DNA of 64,000 bases from Pseudarthrobacter enclensis (GCF_030811655.1 NZ_JAUSRE010000013.1:62001-126000), one strand, 5' to 3'; shown: positions 11,203 through 21,041, counted from the stretch's first letter. The notes: generated from the sequence alone by a model not told the origin. Numbers and translations: made by a program.

Positions 11203-12051
11203 TTACGCCCCGGCTTCCTGCGTGGAGCCGGTTTCCCTGGTGAGCCCGGTGCTGAGGTCCTTGGTGAGGCTGGCGACGGCATCCACGCCGCCGTCGCCCA
11301 GCGCCTTGACGAGGGCGGTGCCCACAATGACGCCTTCCGCGTAGGCAGCGATTTCGCGGACCTGCCCGGCGTTGGATACGCCCAGGCCAACGCAGACGCG
11401 CTCCGCACCGGCACCGTGCGCTGCGGAGACTACATCCTTGGCGGCAGAGCTCACCGAGGAGCGGGCGCCCGTGACACCCATGATGGAGACGGCGTAGACG
11501 AAGCCGCGGCTTGCATCCACGGTGCGCTGCATGCGTTCGGGAGTGGAGGACGGTGCCACGAGGAACACCCGGTCCAGGCCGTACTTCTCCGAGGCTTCCA
11601 TCCACTCGCCGGCCTCATCGGGGATGAGGTCCGGGGTGATGAGCCCGGCTCCCCCGGCCCCGGCCAGCCTGCGCGAGAACTCGTCCACGCCCATGCGGAC
11701 CACCGGGTTCCAGTAGGTCATGACCAGGACGGCTGCATCGGTCTGGCTGGTGATGCCGGCAACAACGTCGAAAACCTGGCTGACATGAAAGCCCTTGGCC
11801 AGCGCCTCGGTGGTGGCGGCCTGGATAACCTGCCCGTCCATCACAGGGTCCGAATAAGGAATGCCGATTTCGATCAGGTCCGCGCCGTTCCGGGCAGCCG
11901 CGATGCCGGCCGCAATGGAATCCTCGACGCTGGGGTACCCGGCGGGCAGGTAGGCGATGAGGGCGGCGCGCCCCTGGGACCGGGCCCGGTCGATCGCCGC
12001 TGCCGCCTTGCTGGCCGTCTCTGCATGGCCGGCCATCTCTGCGCTGCTCAC
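11203..12051 (-). CDS. trpA: Tryptophan synthase alpha subunit
   Basis: Cleaves indole-3-glycerol phosphate to indole and glyceraldehyde 3-phosphate, passing indole to TrpB. The 282-residue TIM barrel carries the catalytic Glu in [15 protein letters not shown] (about 60) and the catalytic Asp in [11 protein letters not shown] (about 135). The phosphate-binding glycines ([10 protein letters not shown]) lie further on. The ATG at 12051 overlaps the trpB stop by four bases (ATGA), consistent with coupled synthesis of the alpha2-beta2 complex. Confidence 0.97.
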   Translation of the reverse strand: MSSAEMAGHAETASKAAAAIDRARSQGRAALIAYLPAGYPSVEDSIAAGIAAARNGADLIEIGIPYSDPVMDGQVIQAATTEALAKGFHVSQVFDVVAGITSQTDAAVLVMTYWNPVVRMGVDEFSRRLAGAGGAGLITPDLIPDEAGEWMEASEKYGLDRVFLVAPSSTPERMQRTVDASRGFVYAVSIMGVTGARSSVSSAAKDVVSAAHGAGAERVCVGLGVSNAGQVREIAAYAEGVIVGTALVKALGDGGVDAVASLTKDLSTGLTRETGSTQEAGA

Positions 12052-13367
12052 AGCTGCTCCCCCTCTTTGCCGATCTCGGATTCGGCGGAATTCTTGTCCA
12101 ACAGGTCAAACCATTCGGCTGCGGTGGCCACATCCTTGTCGCCGCGCCCGGAAAGGTTCACGATGATGATCTTTTCGCCGGCCGAGGCCGCGTCCTCAGC
12201 GGCGAACCGCTGCCCCACCTTGATGGCTCCGGCCAGGGCGTGGGAGGACTCGAGAGCCGGGATGATACCCTCGGTGCGGCACAGGAGGCGGAACGCGTCC
12301 ATGGCCTCGCTGTCCGTGATGGGCTCGTAGCTGACCCGTCCGATGTCGGACAGGTAGGAGTGCTCGGGGCCCACCCCGGGGTAGTCCAGGCCGGCGGAGA
12401 TGGAGTGCGACTCGATGGTCTGCCCGTCGTCGTCCTGCATCAGGTAGGAGCGCGCGCCGTGAAGGACGCCCGGCTTGCCCAGCGTGATGGTGGCAGCGTG
12501 CCGGCCGGTCTCCACCCCATCGCCGCCGGCTTCGAAGCCGAAAAGCTTGACGGAAGGGTCGTCCAGGAACCCGTGGAAGATGCCGATGGCGTTGGAGCCT
12601 CCGCCGATGCAGGCGCAGACGGCGTCCGGCAGGCGGCCTTCCTGTTCCAGGATCTGGGCGCGGGCTTCTTCACCGATGACCTCATGGAAGTACCGGACCA
12701 TGGCGGGGAACGGGTGGGCGCCGGCGGCGGTGCCCAGCAGATAGTGGGTAGTGGAAACATTGGCCACCCAGTCACGGAGGGCGTCATTGATGGCGTCCTT
12801 GAGGGTCTGCGATCCGCTGGTGACGGGGATGACCTTGGCGCCCAGCAGTTCCATCCGGGCGACATTCAGAGCCTGGCGGCGGCAGTCCTCCGCGCCCATG
12901 TACACCACGCATTCCAGGCCCATGAGGGCGGCAGCGGTGGCGCTGGCGACGCCGTGCTGGCCGGCGCCGGTCTCGGCAATGATGCGGGTCTTGCCCATGC
13001 GCTTGGCAAGCAGCGCCTGGCCCAGGACGTTGTTGATCTTGTGCGACCCGGTGTGGTTCAGGTCCTCACGCTTCAGGAATACCCGTGCTCCCCCGGCATG
13101 CTGGGAGAACCGCTTGGCCTCGGTCAGCAGCGACGGGCGGCCCGAGTAGTTCTTGTTCAGGTCCGCGATCTGCGCCCGGAACCCGGGATCGTCCTTGGCC
13201 TTGTTGAATGTTTCTTCAAGTTCGTCCAGGGCGGCAATGAGCGACTCAGGCATCCATCGGCCGCCGTAGTTGCCGAAGTACGGCCCCGGGGCGTGGCGGA
13301 GGGATCCGCCCTGCAGGAATGCTTCCGCGGTGTTGTTGTCAGCGTTTCCTGAGGGTGCTTGAGCCAT
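12048..13367 (-). CDS. trpB: Tryptophan synthase beta subunit
   Basis: A PLP enzyme that condenses indole with serine to give tryptophan. The PLP lysine lies in HTGSHKINN (about residue 109), the serine-binding region in [10 protein letters not shown], and the phosphate-binding loop in GGGSNAIG. The 439 residues include a 40-residue N-terminal extension over the E. coli protein, which still has [14 protein letters not shown] at the usual position. It is separated by 127 bp from trpC, a gap that contains a hairpin, and overlaps trpA by four bases. Confidence 0.97.
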   Translation of the reverse strand: MAQAPSGNADNNTAEAFLQGGSLRHAPGPYFGNYGGRWMPESLIAALDELEETFNKAKDDPGFRAQIADLNKNYSGRPSLLTEAKRFSQHAGGARVFLKREDLNHTGSHKINNVLGQALLAKRMGKTRIIAETGAGQHGVASATAAALMGLECVVYMGAEDCRRQALNVARMELLGAKVIPVTSGSQTLKDAINDALRDWVANVSTTHYLLGTAAGAHPFPAMVRYFHEVIGEEARAQILEQEGRLPDAVCACIGGGSNAIGIFHGFLDDPSVKLFGFEAGGDGVETGRHAATITLGKPGVLHGARSYLMQDDDGQTIESHSISAGLDYPGVGPEHSYLSDIGRVSYEPITDSEAMDAFRLLCRTEGIIPALESSHALAGAIKVGQRFAAEDAASAGEKIIIVNLSGRGDKDVATAAEWFDLLDKNSAESEIGKEGEQL

Positions 13368-13406
13368 CAGTCCTGTCCTGTTCGAAGTTGGCGGTCAAAA
13401 AGTGCT

Positions 13407-13427
13407 GTTCCGGCACAGGGCCGGAAC
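13407..13427 (-). promoter_or_regulatory. Hairpin in the trpC-trpB gap
   Basis: An 8-bp perfect stem (13407-13414 with 13420-13427) with a 5-base loop sits in the only long gap inside the trp cluster. There is no T tract. It could stabilise mRNA ends or attenuate; the sequence alone does not decide. Confidence 0.3.
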
Positions 13428-13494
13428 GGTAGGCGTGCCCTGCGGGGCCAGCGTGCCGCTGCCCCTGCCGGAAGCCGGATGGTGCGGTGGTGTC

Positions 13495-14316
13495 TCAGCT
13501 GCGCGCAGCGATCGCGGCGGCGCCGGCGGCCGTGAACTCAGCGATGCGCTCCCGTGGCGTGGCGTGGCTTACCAGGGCCTCGCCCACCAGTATGGCGTTG
13601 GCGCCGCTTGCGGCGTAATGCGTGACGTCGTCGGCGTCGCGGACGCCCGACTCGGCTACTACGACCGCCTCGGCCGGGATCAGCCCCGCCAGCGAGGCAA
13701 AGACGGAACGGTCGACGTCGAGCGTCTTGAGGTTGCGGACGTTGACGCCGATGATCCGCGCGTTGGCCGCGACAGCCCGTTCGATCTCGTCCTCGGTGTG
13801 CGTCTCCACCAGCACGTTCATGCCGAGTTCCCGGCTGAGCGCGCTGAAGTCGGAAAGCTGCGTGTCCGACAGTGCGGCCACGATGAGCAGGATGAGGTCG
13901 GCGCCGTGGGCACGGGCTTCCCAGATCTGGTACTCATCGAGCGTGAAGTCCTTGCGCAGCAGCGGGACGTCGACGGCGGCGCGCACGGCGTCGAGGTCCG
14001 CCAGGGACCCGCTGAACCGGCGCTGTTCTGTGAGGACGCTGATGACGGAAGCACCGCCGTCGGCGTACTGCCTGGCGAGCGAGGCAGGATCGCCGATGCT
14101 GGCGAGATCGCCCTTGGAGGGGCTGCGGCGCTTGATTTCGGCGATGACCTTCAGCTGTTCCCGGGTTGGCGAGGTGCCGCCGAGGGCCGCCCAGGCGTCA
14201 CGGGCAGGTGCCGCGGCCTGGGCCAGGTCCTTCAGCTCAGCCAGCGAAACGAGCCGCTTCCTGGCCTCCATATCCTCCCTGACACCGGCGTTGATGTCGT
14301 CGAGAACAGTCGCCAT
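13495..14316 (-). CDS. trpC: Indole-3-glycerol phosphate synthase
   Basis: Catalyses ring closure of the anthranilate-derived ribulotide to indole-3-glycerol phosphate. The 273-residue barrel shows the family motifs in order: VIAEIKRRSPSKG (catalytic lysine, about 55), LLRKDFTLDEYQIWEA (about 115), GVNVRNLKTLDVD (about 185), and VVAESGVRDADDV (about 215). It is monofunctional: no TrpF domain is fused, and trpF and trpD are not in this window. The ATG shares one base with the stop of the preceding HGxxPAAW gene (TGATG). Confidence 0.97.
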   Translation of the reverse strand: MATVLDDINAGVREDMEARKRLVSLAELKDLAQAAAPARDAWAALGGTSPTREQLKVIAEIKRRSPSKGDLASIGDPASLARQYADGGASVISVLTEQRRFSGSLADLDAVRAAVDVPLLRKDFTLDEYQIWEARAHGADLILLIVAALSDTQLSDFSALSRELGMNVLVETHTEDEIERAVAANARIIGVNVRNLKTLDVDRSVFASLAGLIPAEAVVVAESGVRDADDVTHYAASGANAILVGEALVSHATPRERIAEFTAAGAAAIAARS

Positions 14317-14603
14317 CAGTGGCCGGAGTTCTTCAGCTTGCTGCCTTCGACGCCGTAGCCTGCCTTGCGCATGACATAACCGAGGATCAGGCCGATGACC
14401 ATCACCACGGCGCCACCGATGAAGATGGGGGTGCTGGCGATGACGAAGGCGATGGCTGCGATGAGTGCGCCTACGAGCATGACAATGACGCAGGTCCAGG
14501 CGGCCGGGCTGTTGCCGTGGCCCAGTTCCTGGCTGTGGTCAATGGCGCCGGGGGCAACCGTGCGGGTGCCTGACTTGGAAACGGACGCAGGTGCTTTGCT
14601 CAT
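14316..14603 (-). CDS. HGxxPAAW-motif small membrane protein
   Basis: A 95-residue protein with the signature HGNSPAAW at about residues 29-36 and two hydrophobic helices (about 38-60 and 64-84). The family is found in trp operons of actinobacteria between trpE and trpC; no biochemical role is established. Here it lies between a second membrane protein and trpC, overlapping the trpC start by one base, so it is expressed with the pathway. A role in tryptophan or precursor transport or in enzyme tethering is conceivable but unproven. Confidence 0.85.
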   Translation of the reverse strand: MSKAPASVSKSGTRTVAPGAIDHSQELGHGNSPAAWTCVIVMLVGALIAAIAFVIASTPIFIGGAVVMVIGLILGYVMRKAGYGVEGSKLKNSGH

Positions 14604-14708
14604 GGAAAATCTCCTCAGGATGGATACTGCTTACATTCTGCCATTTTTTGGCTGCCACCCGCGTACCGCCGGACCCGGCGCCCGTAGCGGCGCTGGTGGC
14701 CGTTGGCC

Positions 14709-15383
14709 CTACGTGGGGTCCTCACCGCGGGAAAGCCGGTCCCAGCTGTCGATCTCGTCCATGGGGCCGGAGGCTGCAGCGGTCCCCGCCACCGCGGGTG
14801 CGTCATATTTGGTGCGCGTCTTCCAGTAGCGGGACGCCGGCAGGAGCAGCAGTGCGGCCAGAGCCAGCAGGCAGCCCGCGACGACGGCGAGGACCGGGAA
14901 GGCGGTGACCTCAACGTGCGCCTGGCTGCCGGAGACGCCGGTGGCGCCTGCGATGGTTCCCTGGGCGGCTGCGAGGGGATCGGCCAGGACGGCTGCCGCG
15001 GCCGTGACCACACCGGCTGAAGCAACGATGATGATGGCCGTGATGACCCAGCGGGCGATTTTGCCCGCGATGGCCGCGGCAAGGCCGCCGGCCAGGGCCA
15101 CGAGGGCCAGTGCCGTTACCGCGGTGGCGGCTTTGCTTCCCTGCACCGGGATGCCACTTTGAGCTGCTGCCTGGCCCATCTGGTTGGGGTCCAGGGTGGC
15201 GGTCAGCCAGGTCTGGGTGGTGGTTCCGAACGCGGCAAGCGCCAGGAGGGTGATCAGCAGCACCAGGTTGGACTTGCGCGCCCACACCGGCGTGGAACCC
15301 TTGGCCGGACGGCCCGCTTTGGCTGCCTTACCGGCCTTCCCCGCCGTCTTCGGGCGGCCTGCGGCTGCTTCCGGGCCCGACAT
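14709..15383 (-). CDS. Tryptophan-biosynthesis-associated membrane protein
   Basis: A 224-residue protein with a basic Lys/Ala/Gly-rich N-terminus and about four membrane spans (roughly 37-57, 82-105, 109-132, 160-182). It ends in a polar tail with the family-typical DSWDRLSRGEDPT. It matches the actinobacterial Trp-operon-associated family (TIGR02234 type). Function is unknown. The start shares one base with the trpE stop (TGATG), indicating coupling. The following gap of about 105 bp before the HGxxPAAW gene shows nothing notable. Confidence 0.85.
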   Translation of the reverse strand: MSGPEAAAGRPKTAGKAGKAAKAGRPAKGSTPVWARKSNLVLLITLLALAAFGTTTQTWLTATLDPNQMGQAAAQSGIPVQGSKAATAVTALALVALAGGLAAAIAGKIARWVITAIIIVASAGVVTAAAAVLADPLAAAQGTIAGATGVSGSQAHVEVTAFPVLAVVAGCLLALAALLLLPASRYWKTRTKYDAPAVAGTAAASGPMDEIDSWDRLSRGEDPT

Positions 15384-16945
15384 CAGGACTCCGTCCCGCC
15401 GGGGAGGGATTCCGCGGAGATGTTGTGCAATGATCCGGCAGTGTGGACGGCGCGCAGCGGGGCGGCCGCTTTGTTCACGGTCTCCAGGGCCTCGGTGGGA
15501 TTCACGGAGTCGGCGACGATGCCGCCGCCGGCCTGGACGTACGCGCGCCCCTCGCGAATCAGGGCGGAGCGGATGGCGATTGCCATGTCCATGTCTCCGG
15601 CGAAATCGAGGTAGCCCACCACGCCGCCGTAGATGCCGCGGCGGTGCGGTTCCAGCTCATCGAGGAGCCGCAGGGCGCGCGGCTTGGGCGCGCCGGAAAG
15701 GGTGCCGGCCGGGAATGTGGCCTTCAGGACGTCATACGCCTTCGCCTGTGGTGCCAGTTGGCCCACCACCGTGGACACCAGGTGCATGATGTGGCTGAAA
15801 CGCTCCACCTCCATGAACTGGGTGACGTCCACGGTGCCTGCCACGCAGACTTTGGAGAGGTCGTTGCGTGACAGGTCCACCAGCATCAGGTGCTCTGCGC
15901 GTTCCTTCTGGTCCGCCAGGAGTTCCTCGGCGAGGGCCTTGTCGGCTTCCACCGTCTTTCCACGGGGGCGGGAGCCGGCGATGGGGTGCGTGATGACTTC
16001 CTGCCCCGTGACCGTCACCAGCGCTTCCGGCGAGGACCCGACAATTGAGTACTCCCGGCCCTCGGCGTCTGCGAGGCTGAAGATGTACATGTAGGGGCTG
16101 GGGTTGGTGTTGCGCAGGACACGATAGACGTCCAGCGGGGAGGCCTTGCACTCCATTTCGAACCGGCGCGAGATAACCACCTGGAAGACTTCGCCATCCA
16201 CGATGGCTTCCTTGCCGCGGTCAAGGGCGGCCAGGTACTCCGCCTCGTCCCAGCGTTCCTGCACGCTCGATGCGAAGTCCAGGGCGGCAGGTGCCAGCAC
16301 GGAGACCGGCTGCACCACGGGGGCGCTGATCCTGGCCAGGAGTTCCTTCACGCGGGTCACGGCATCGTGCCAGGCCTCATCAACCCGCTCCGAGCTGTTG
16401 TCGAAGTTGATGGCGTTGGCGATCAGCAGGACGGTGCCGTCCACGTTGTCATGCACGGCCATGTCGGTGACCAGGTTCAGGGCCATTTCCGGCAGCTGGA
16501 GATCGTCCTCGGGAGGGCTGACCAGCCGCTCCCAGTGCCGGACGGTTTCCCAGCCCAGGAAGCCCACCAGGCCGGAGGTGAAGGGAGGCAGCCCGTCGAA
16601 CCGGTCGGTGCGCAGGGCGTCGATGGTGTCGCGGATGGCGTCCACGGGGCTGCCGCTGACCGGCACGCCGGCGGGCGGTTCACCCAGCCAGTGCGCCTCG
16701 CCGTCCTTGGTGGTCAGGGTGGCGCGGGACCTGGCGCCGATGAAGGAGTAGCGGGACCAGGCGCCGCCCACCGCGGCTGATTCCATGAGGAACGTGCCTG
16801 GCTGGCCCTGGGCCAGCTTCCGGTACAGGCCGATGGGGGTTTCGGCGTCGGCCAGGACCTTGAGCCTGACGGGAATGACGCGGCTGTGGCCGGCGAGTTC
16901 CCGGAATTCCTCGAGGCTTGGGCTGATGGTTCCGAGGTCCTGCAT
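15383..16945 (-). CDS. trpE: Anthranilate synthase component I
   Basis: Converts chorismate to anthranilate using ammonia from the TrpG subunit, which is not in this window. The 520-residue form carries the tryptophan-binding region (FLMESAAVGGAWSRYSFIG, about 45-63) and a complete chorismate-binding domain: GSRPRGKTVEADK, LMLVDLSRNDLSKV, FPAGTLSGAPKPRA, and QAGGGIVADS. The frame is open 62 codons further upstream, but that extension has arginine- and proline-rich shadow composition and runs back into the hisI end. Homologues start near MQDLGTISPSLEEF, so I choose the ATG at 16945. Confidence 0.94.
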   Translation of the reverse strand: MQDLGTISPSLEEFRELAGHSRVIPVRLKVLADAETPIGLYRKLAQGQPGTFLMESAAVGGAWSRYSFIGARSRATLTTKDGEAHWLGEPPAGVPVSGSPVDAIRDTIDALRTDRFDGLPPFTSGLVGFLGWETVRHWERLVSPPEDDLQLPEMALNLVTDMAVHDNVDGTVLLIANAINFDNSSERVDEAWHDAVTRVKELLARISAPVVQPVSVLAPAALDFASSVQERWDEAEYLAALDRGKEAIVDGEVFQVVISRRFEMECKASPLDVYRVLRNTNPSPYMYIFSLADAEGREYSIVGSSPEALVTVTGQEVITHPIAGSRPRGKTVEADKALAEELLADQKERAEHLMLVDLSRNDLSKVCVAGTVDVTQFMEVERFSHIMHLVSTVVGQLAPQAKAYDVLKATFPAGTLSGAPKPRALRLLDELEPHRRGIYGGVVGYLDFAGDMDMAIAIRSALIREGRAYVQAGGGIVADSVNPTEALETVNKAAAPLRAVHTAGSLHNISAESLPGGTES

Positions 16946-17054
16946 GGCTATGCTTGTCCGCCTGTTCTTCGGAAGGCCCGGCAATGCCGGCGCCTTGGGT
17001 GTGCTTGCTGGGTGGCCCCGGCCTGGCATGGGCCGCCGGGGCAGCGGGCTCGGC

Positions 17055-17531
17055 TTAGCCTGCCTGGCCTGCCACCACGTCCAGGCCCCTGCCGTCGAAG
17101 CAGGTCCGGGTGCCTGTGTGGCAGGCGGCACCCACCTGGTCGACGCGCACCAGCAGCGCGTCGCCGTCGCAGTCCATGGCCACCGATTTGACCCACTGGA
17201 CGTGCCCCGAGGTGTCGCCCTTGCGCCAGTACTCCTGGCGGGAGCGGGAGTAGAAGGTGACCCGGCCGGTGGTCATGGTGCGGTGGAGGGCCTCGTCATC
17301 CATCCACCCGAGCATCAGGACTTCGTTGGTGTCATACTGCTGCACCACCGCGGCCACCAGGCCTGCGGCGTCACGCTTGAGGGCCGCCGCCAGCTTCTCG
17401 GGAAGGGGGCTGGCCGGCACGGATGCCGCGGGGGACGGCACCGCGGAATCAAGGGACGACGACGGCACGGACTGCGCGGGTGCGGACACCGTGGATCCTG
17501 CGGTGTGGACGGGGGTTGGCTGCTCAGACAT
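17055..17531 (-). CDS. hisI: Phosphoribosyl-AMP cyclohydrolase
   Basis: Opens the adenine ring of phosphoribosyl-AMP in histidine synthesis. The 158-residue protein has about 45 extra Ser/Pro/Ala-rich residues at the N-terminus before the conserved domain. Metal ligands are evident: the acidic cluster in [14 protein letters not shown] and cysteines in [28 protein letters not shown] is the substrate-binding segment. It stands 109 bp before trpE and heads the trp cluster rather than sitting with hisEGF, which are 1.0-3.0 kb away on the same strand. Confidence 0.93.
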   Translation of the reverse strand: MSEQPTPVHTAGSTVSAPAQSVPSSSLDSAVPSPAASVPASPLPEKLAAALKRDAAGLVAAVVQQYDTNEVLMLGWMDDEALHRTMTTGRVTFYSRSRQEYWRKGDTSGHVQWVKSVAMDCDGDALLVRVDQVGAACHTGTRTCFDGRGLDVVAGQAG

Positions 17532-17538
17532 CGGGTCA

Positions 17539-17544
17539 AGTCTA
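17539..17544 (-). promoter_or_regulatory. Candidate leaderless -10 box for hisI-trp operon
   Basis: TAGACT on the minus strand ends 7 bases before the hisI ATG (17531), the spacing expected when the A of ATG is itself the transcription start. No ribosome binding site is evident. Leaderless genes are common in actinobacteria, so the assignment is reasonable but unproven. Confidence 0.45.
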
Positions 17545-17643
17545 GTGCCTCTGCGGGGCCTGTCTCCTGTTGTGAACAACGGCACGCCACCGGCCCCTCC
17601 GATGCTGCCCAACTCGACAGCTCTCGTGCTAGTTTCACAAGTG

Positions 17644-18288
17644 ATGCATTTCGTCGAACCGTCCCGAGAAGTCCTGGCCGAAACCCTGCTTGCGGCCGGC
17701 CCTGATGCGCCCACGCTGTGCAAGGGCTGGCGCACCAGGGACCTTGCCGCGCATCTGTACCTGCGCGAGCGGAAAGCCGCCGTCGGGCTCGGCCTGGTCA
17801 TCAAGCGCCTGGCCAAGGCATCGGACCAGGCCACCGCAAAGTTGGCGGCCAAACTCACCAGCAACGAGGACTACGCCCGGCTGGTGAACACCTTCCGCGC
17901 CGGGCCGCCGGCGCTCTCGCCGATGAGCATCAAAGCCCTGGACGAAAGCGCCAATCTGATCGAGTACTTCGTGCACACCGAGGACGTCCGCCGCGCCGTG
18001 GACAGATGGGCCCCCAGGGCCCTTGACGAGGCCTACTCCGATGCGCTCTGGGACGAACTGGTCAAGCGCGCCGCCATCCTGTACCGCGGCGTTGACCTGG
18101 GCATCGTCCTCGTCCGCCCGTCCGGCCCGCGGCACGTGGCCAAGCGCGCCCCTGTTTCGGTGGCGATCGTCGGCGAGCCGGGCGAACTGCTGATGCACGC
18201 CCATGGCCGCACCCGCCATGCCCTGGTCACCTTCGAAGGCCAACCCGACGCCGTCGCACTCCTCCAGTCAGCCGAAGTAGGGCTTTAG
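17644..18288 (+). CDS. TIGR03085-type metal-binding protein
   Basis: A 214-residue protein of the DinB/maleylpyruvate-isomerase-like four-helix group. The N-terminal [19 protein letters not shown] contains the conserved His of the proposed metal site, and a later [10 protein letters not shown] segment contains another. The actinobacterial family is uncharacterised; related proteins use mycothiol as cofactor, so a thiol-transfer role is possible but only inferred. The gene diverges from hisI. GTG at 17641 and ATG at 17644 are adjacent candidates; a TAGTTT box at 17630-17635 lies 5-8 bases upstream and would fit leaderless transcription from either. Confidence 0.8.
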   Translation: MHFVEPSREVLAETLLAAGPDAPTLCKGWRTRDLAAHLYLRERKAAVGLGLVIKRLAKASDQATAKLAAKLTSNEDYARLVNTFRAGPPALSPMSIKALDESANLIEYFVHTEDVRRAVDRWAPRALDEAYSDALWDELVKRAAILYRGVDLGIVLVRPSGPRHVAKRAPVSVAIVGEPGELLMHAHGRTRHALVTFEGQPDAVALLQSAEVGL

Positions 18289-18290
18289 TC

Positions 18291-18403
18291 CCCACCCGCC
18301 CCCTAACCTCGCAAGCTCGGCCAGGGAACCCGGCGGGCGTGGGCCCTCCCACCCGCCCCCTAACCTCGCAAGCTCGGCCAGGGAACCCGGCGGGCGTGGG
18401 CCC
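18291..18403. repeat. Two tandem copies of a 57-bp GC-rich element
   Basis: The stretches 18291-18346 and 18348-18403 are identical over 56 bases, with a period of 57. Each starts CCCACCCGCC and ends GGCGGGCGTGGGCCC, so the ends of each copy form an imperfect inverted repeat around a fixed core (CCTCGCAAGCTCGG and neighbours). The pair fills the gap between the convergent TIGR03085-type gene and hisF. The shape resembles a REP/RUP-like intergenic element; it may also act as a terminator. Confidence 0.85.
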
Positions 18404-18420
18404 AGCAGGTCAATTGAGGG

Positions 18421-19197
18421 TCAGCGGACTTCGAAGCCGGCCTCGCGGATGGCGTCCTTGACCTGGTGCATCATGTTGTCCGGTCCCCAGTGGAAGATGG
18501 ACGCGGCGAGGACGGCGTCCGCACCTGCAGCGACGGCCGGCGGGAAGTGGGCGGGCTCCCCCGCACCGCCGGAGGCGATGATGGGAACCCTGACGGCCGC
18601 CCGGACCAGTTTAATGAGTTCGAGGTCAAAGCCGTCCTTGGTGCCGTCGGCGTCGATGGAGTTGAGCAGGATCTCCCCCACCCCGCGGTCAGCCGCTTCC
18701 CTGGCCCATTCGATGGCGTCGATGCCCGTGCCGGTGCGGCCGCCGTGGGTGGTCACTTCAAACCCCGACGGCGTGGGCTGGGATCCCGGACGGGTGCGGC
18801 GGGCGTCCAGGGACAGCACGAGGACCTGGGATCCGAAGTGCCTGGTGATCTCGTCGATCACGCCAGGCCGTGCCACGGCGGCGGTGTTGATGGAGGCCTT
18901 GTCGGCGCCGTAGCGCAGGAGCTTGTCCACCTCGGCCACGCCACGGACACCGCCGCCGACTGTGAGCGGGATGAAGACTTCCTCGGCGGTTCGGCGGACC
19001 ACGTCGAACGTGGTCTCGCGGTTACCCGACGACGCGGTGACGTCCAAGAACGTCAGTTCGTCGGCGCCGGCGTTGTCGTACCGGTGGGCGAGTTCCACGG
19101 GGTCTCCGGCATCCCGGAGACCCTCGAAGTTGACGCCCTTGACGACGCGTCCGGCGTCGACGTCGAGGCAGGGAATGACGCGTACTGCTACTGCCAT
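18421..19197 (-). CDS. hisF: Imidazole glycerol phosphate synthase cyclase subunit
   Basis: Uses ammonia delivered by HisH to convert PRFAR into imidazole glycerol phosphate and AICAR. The 258-residue half-barrel-duplicated TIM barrel has catalytic aspartates in [15 protein letters not shown] (Asp12) and LSLDARR (about 131). The two phosphate-binding loops are TVGGGVRG (about 80) and ASGGAGEP (about 210). hisG lies 43 bp upstream on the same strand. hisH and hisA are not in this window. Confidence 0.97.
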   Translation of the reverse strand: MAVAVRVIPCLDVDAGRVVKGVNFEGLRDAGDPVELAHRYDNAGADELTFLDVTASSGNRETTFDVVRRTAEEVFIPLTVGGGVRGVAEVDKLLRYGADKASINTAAVARPGVIDEITRHFGSQVLVLSLDARRTRPGSQPTPSGFEVTTHGGRTGTGIDAIEWAREAADRGVGEILLNSIDADGTKDGFDLELIKLVRAAVRVPIIASGGAGEPAHFPPAVAAGADAVLAASIFHWGPDNMMHQVKDAIREAGFEVR

Positions 19198-19240
19198 GGG
19201 AACTCCTGGAATCCGGTGCTGCTGGGGTGGGGTACGGGCG

Positions 19241-20101
19241 TCAGATGCGGCAGGCGTGGATGCTGCTGACCAGGATGGCGCGGGCGCCGAGGTCGTACAG
19301 TTCGTCCATGATCCGGTTGGTTTCCTTCTTGGGCACCATGGAGCGCACTGCCACCCAGTCCGAGTCGCGCAGCGGGGAAACCGTGGGTGATTCCAGTCCC
19401 GGGGTCAGGCTGGCTGCTTTTTCCACCAGCTCCTTGCGGATGTCGTAGTCCATCAGGACGTATTGGCGGGCCACGAGGACGCCCTGGAGGCGGCGGATGA
19501 GGACGTCGATTTCCTTGGCCGTGCCGTTGGCGGCGCCGCCTTTGCCGGTCCGCCGGATCAGGACGGCCTCGGACTTCAGGATGGGGTCGCCGAAAATTTC
19601 CATGCCGGCGGCCTTGAGGGTGTTGCCGGTTTCGACGACGTCGGCGATGGCGTCGGCAACGCCGAGGCGGACCGACGATTCCACCGCGCCGTCGAGCCGG
19701 ACCACCTTGGCGTTGATGCCGCGTTCGGCGAGGTAGTTGCGGAGCAGGCCGTCGTAGCTGGTGGCGAGGCGCTTGCCCTCAAGCTCTGCGGCAGAGCTGA
19801 AGTCGCCCACCGGCCCGGCGAAGCGGAAGGTGGAGGCGGCGAATCCCAGCGGAAGCAGCTCTTCGGCTTCGACCTCGGCGTCCAGCAGCAGGTCGCGGCC
19901 GGTGATGCCGACGTCGAGTGTTCCCTGGCCCACGTACACCGCGATGTCGCGGGGGCGGAGGAAAAAGAACTCGATGTCGTTGTCGGGGTCCACCATGACC
20001 AGCTCGCGGCTGTCGCGCCGCTGGCGGTATCCGGCTTCGGAGAGCATGGCGGAGGCGGCTTCGGACAGGGAGCCCTTGTTGGGGACGGCTACTCGCAGCA
20101 T
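19241..20101 (-). CDS. hisG: ATP phosphoribosyltransferase (long form)
   Basis: Catalyses the committed step of histidine synthesis, joining ATP and PRPP. The 286-residue length and the C-terminal segment (about 205-286) mark the hexameric long form, which carries a histidine-binding regulatory domain and needs no HisZ. Family landmarks are [12 protein letters not shown] at the N-terminus, [12 protein letters not shown] (about 75), and [19 protein letters not shown] (about 150-168), which contains the PRPP-binding glycine. It sits between hisE and hisF on the minus strand. Confidence 0.96.
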   Translation of the reverse strand: MLRVAVPNKGSLSEAASAMLSEAGYRQRRDSRELVMVDPDNDIEFFFLRPRDIAVYVGQGTLDVGITGRDLLLDAEVEAEELLPLGFAASTFRFAGPVGDFSSAAELEGKRLATSYDGLLRNYLAERGINAKVVRLDGAVESSVRLGVADAIADVVETGNTLKAAGMEIFGDPILKSEAVLIRRTGKGGAANGTAKEIDVLIRRLQGVLVARQYVLMDYDIRKELVEKAASLTPGLESPTVSPLRDSDWVAVRSMVPKKETNRIMDELYDLGARAILVSSIHACRI

Positions 20102-20186
20102 GGGGATTTTCTTTCTGGGTGGAAGGTCTTTGTTTTCAGGCAGTGCAGGCCACGGCGGGACCGGCGACAGTGCGCCGGACCGGTGG

Positions 20187-20450
20187 CTACAGATGCTTGT
20201 AAACGTCTTCCAGGGTCAGGCCTTTGGCGAGCATCAGAACCTGCAGGTGGTACAGCAGCTGGGAGATTTCCTCTGCCGCGGCTTCATCGGATTCATATTC
20301 GGCAGCCATCCATACTTCGGCTGCTTCCTCAACGACTTTCTTCCCGATGCCGTGAACACCGGACTCCAATTCAGCGACGGTGCGGGAGCCTTCCGGGCGG
20401 GTGGCTGCCTTCTCGCTGAGCTCAGCGAACAGCGTCTCGAAATTCTTCAC
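20187..20450 (-). CDS. hisE: Phosphoribosyl-ATP pyrophosphatase
   Basis: Hydrolyses phosphoribosyl-ATP to phosphoribosyl-AMP, the step before HisI. This is the 87-residue all-alpha MazG-like form; the acidic motif [14 protein letters not shown] plus later Glu/Asp residues bind magnesium. The frame continues 26 codons upstream to another GTG, but homologues start at the equivalent of [16 protein letters not shown] therefore take the GTG at 20450; a GGAGG sits unusually close, so the exact start is uncertain. hisE heads the hisE-hisG-hisF set, 102 bp downstream of ribH. Confidence 0.9.
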   Translation of the reverse strand: MKNFETLFAELSEKAATRPEGSRTVAELESGVHGIGKKVVEEAAEVWMAAEYESDEAAAEEISQLLYHLQVLMLAKGLTLEDVYKHL

Positions 20451-20552
20451 GCCCTCCAGCCTACTTGCTGCGGCCGCACGGGCGCTTCCCGGGCCGTTGG
20501 ATGACGGGCGCGATGTGAGCGAATACACACCGCGCCCGCCACTGGTCCGCTG

Positions 20553-21041
20553 CTAGCTGCGGTACTGCTTGAGGACGACGGCGGTGGCCAGCGCCGCCGT
20601 CACTGCCTCGTGGCCTTTGTCTTCCTTGGAGCCGGGCAGGCCGGCGCGGTCGAGGCCCTGCTGTTCGTTGTCGCAGGTGAGGACGCCGAAGCCCACCGGC
20701 ACTCCGGTGGACACGCTGACGTCGGTGAGTCCCGACGTCGCCGCCTGGCAGACGTAGTCAAAGTGCGGGGTACCACCGCGGATCACGACGCCGAGGGCAA
20801 CCACGGCGTCAAAGTGCGGTGCCAGCCGCGCAGCGGCAACGGGCAGCTCAAAGCTGCCGGGAACCCGCAGCACCGTGGGCTCGGCGATGCCGGCGTCCTT
20901 GGCTGCCCGGAGCGCGCCGTCCAGGAGGCCGTCCATGATCTGCGTGTGCCAGCTGGCTGCGACGATCGCCAGCTTCAGCTGCGAAGTCTCCGCCGGGCTG
21001 AGGGTGCTGAGGTCGATGTCGGGTGCGCCGTGTCCGCTCAT
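20553..21041 (-). CDS. ribH: 6,7-dimethyl-8-ribityllumazine synthase
   Basis: Condenses the ribityl-uracil intermediate with dihydroxybutanone phosphate, the penultimate step of riboflavin synthesis. The 162-residue protein shows [15 protein letters not shown], the substrate loop [11 protein letters not shown] (about 62), the catalytic histidine in [10 protein letters not shown] (about 95), and [11 protein letters not shown] (about 122). The loop before the last helix ([13 protein letters not shown]) differs slightly from the common form. It is the last rib gene of the FMN-riboswitch operon, 32 bp after ribA. Confidence 0.96.
   Translation of the reverse strand: MSGHGAPDIDLSTLSPAETSQLKLAIVAASWHTQIMDGLLDGALRAAKDAGIAEPTVLRVPGSFELPVAAARLAPHFDAVVALGVVIRGGTPHFDYVCQAATSGLTDVSVSTGVPVGFGVLTCDNEQQGLDRAGLPGSKEDKGHEAVTAALATAVVLKQYRS

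Noticed and set aside
16946..17131. An N-terminal 62-residue extension of TrpE
   Set aside because: The composition is typical of a shadow frame, it overlaps the end of hisI, and homologues begin at the internal ATG.
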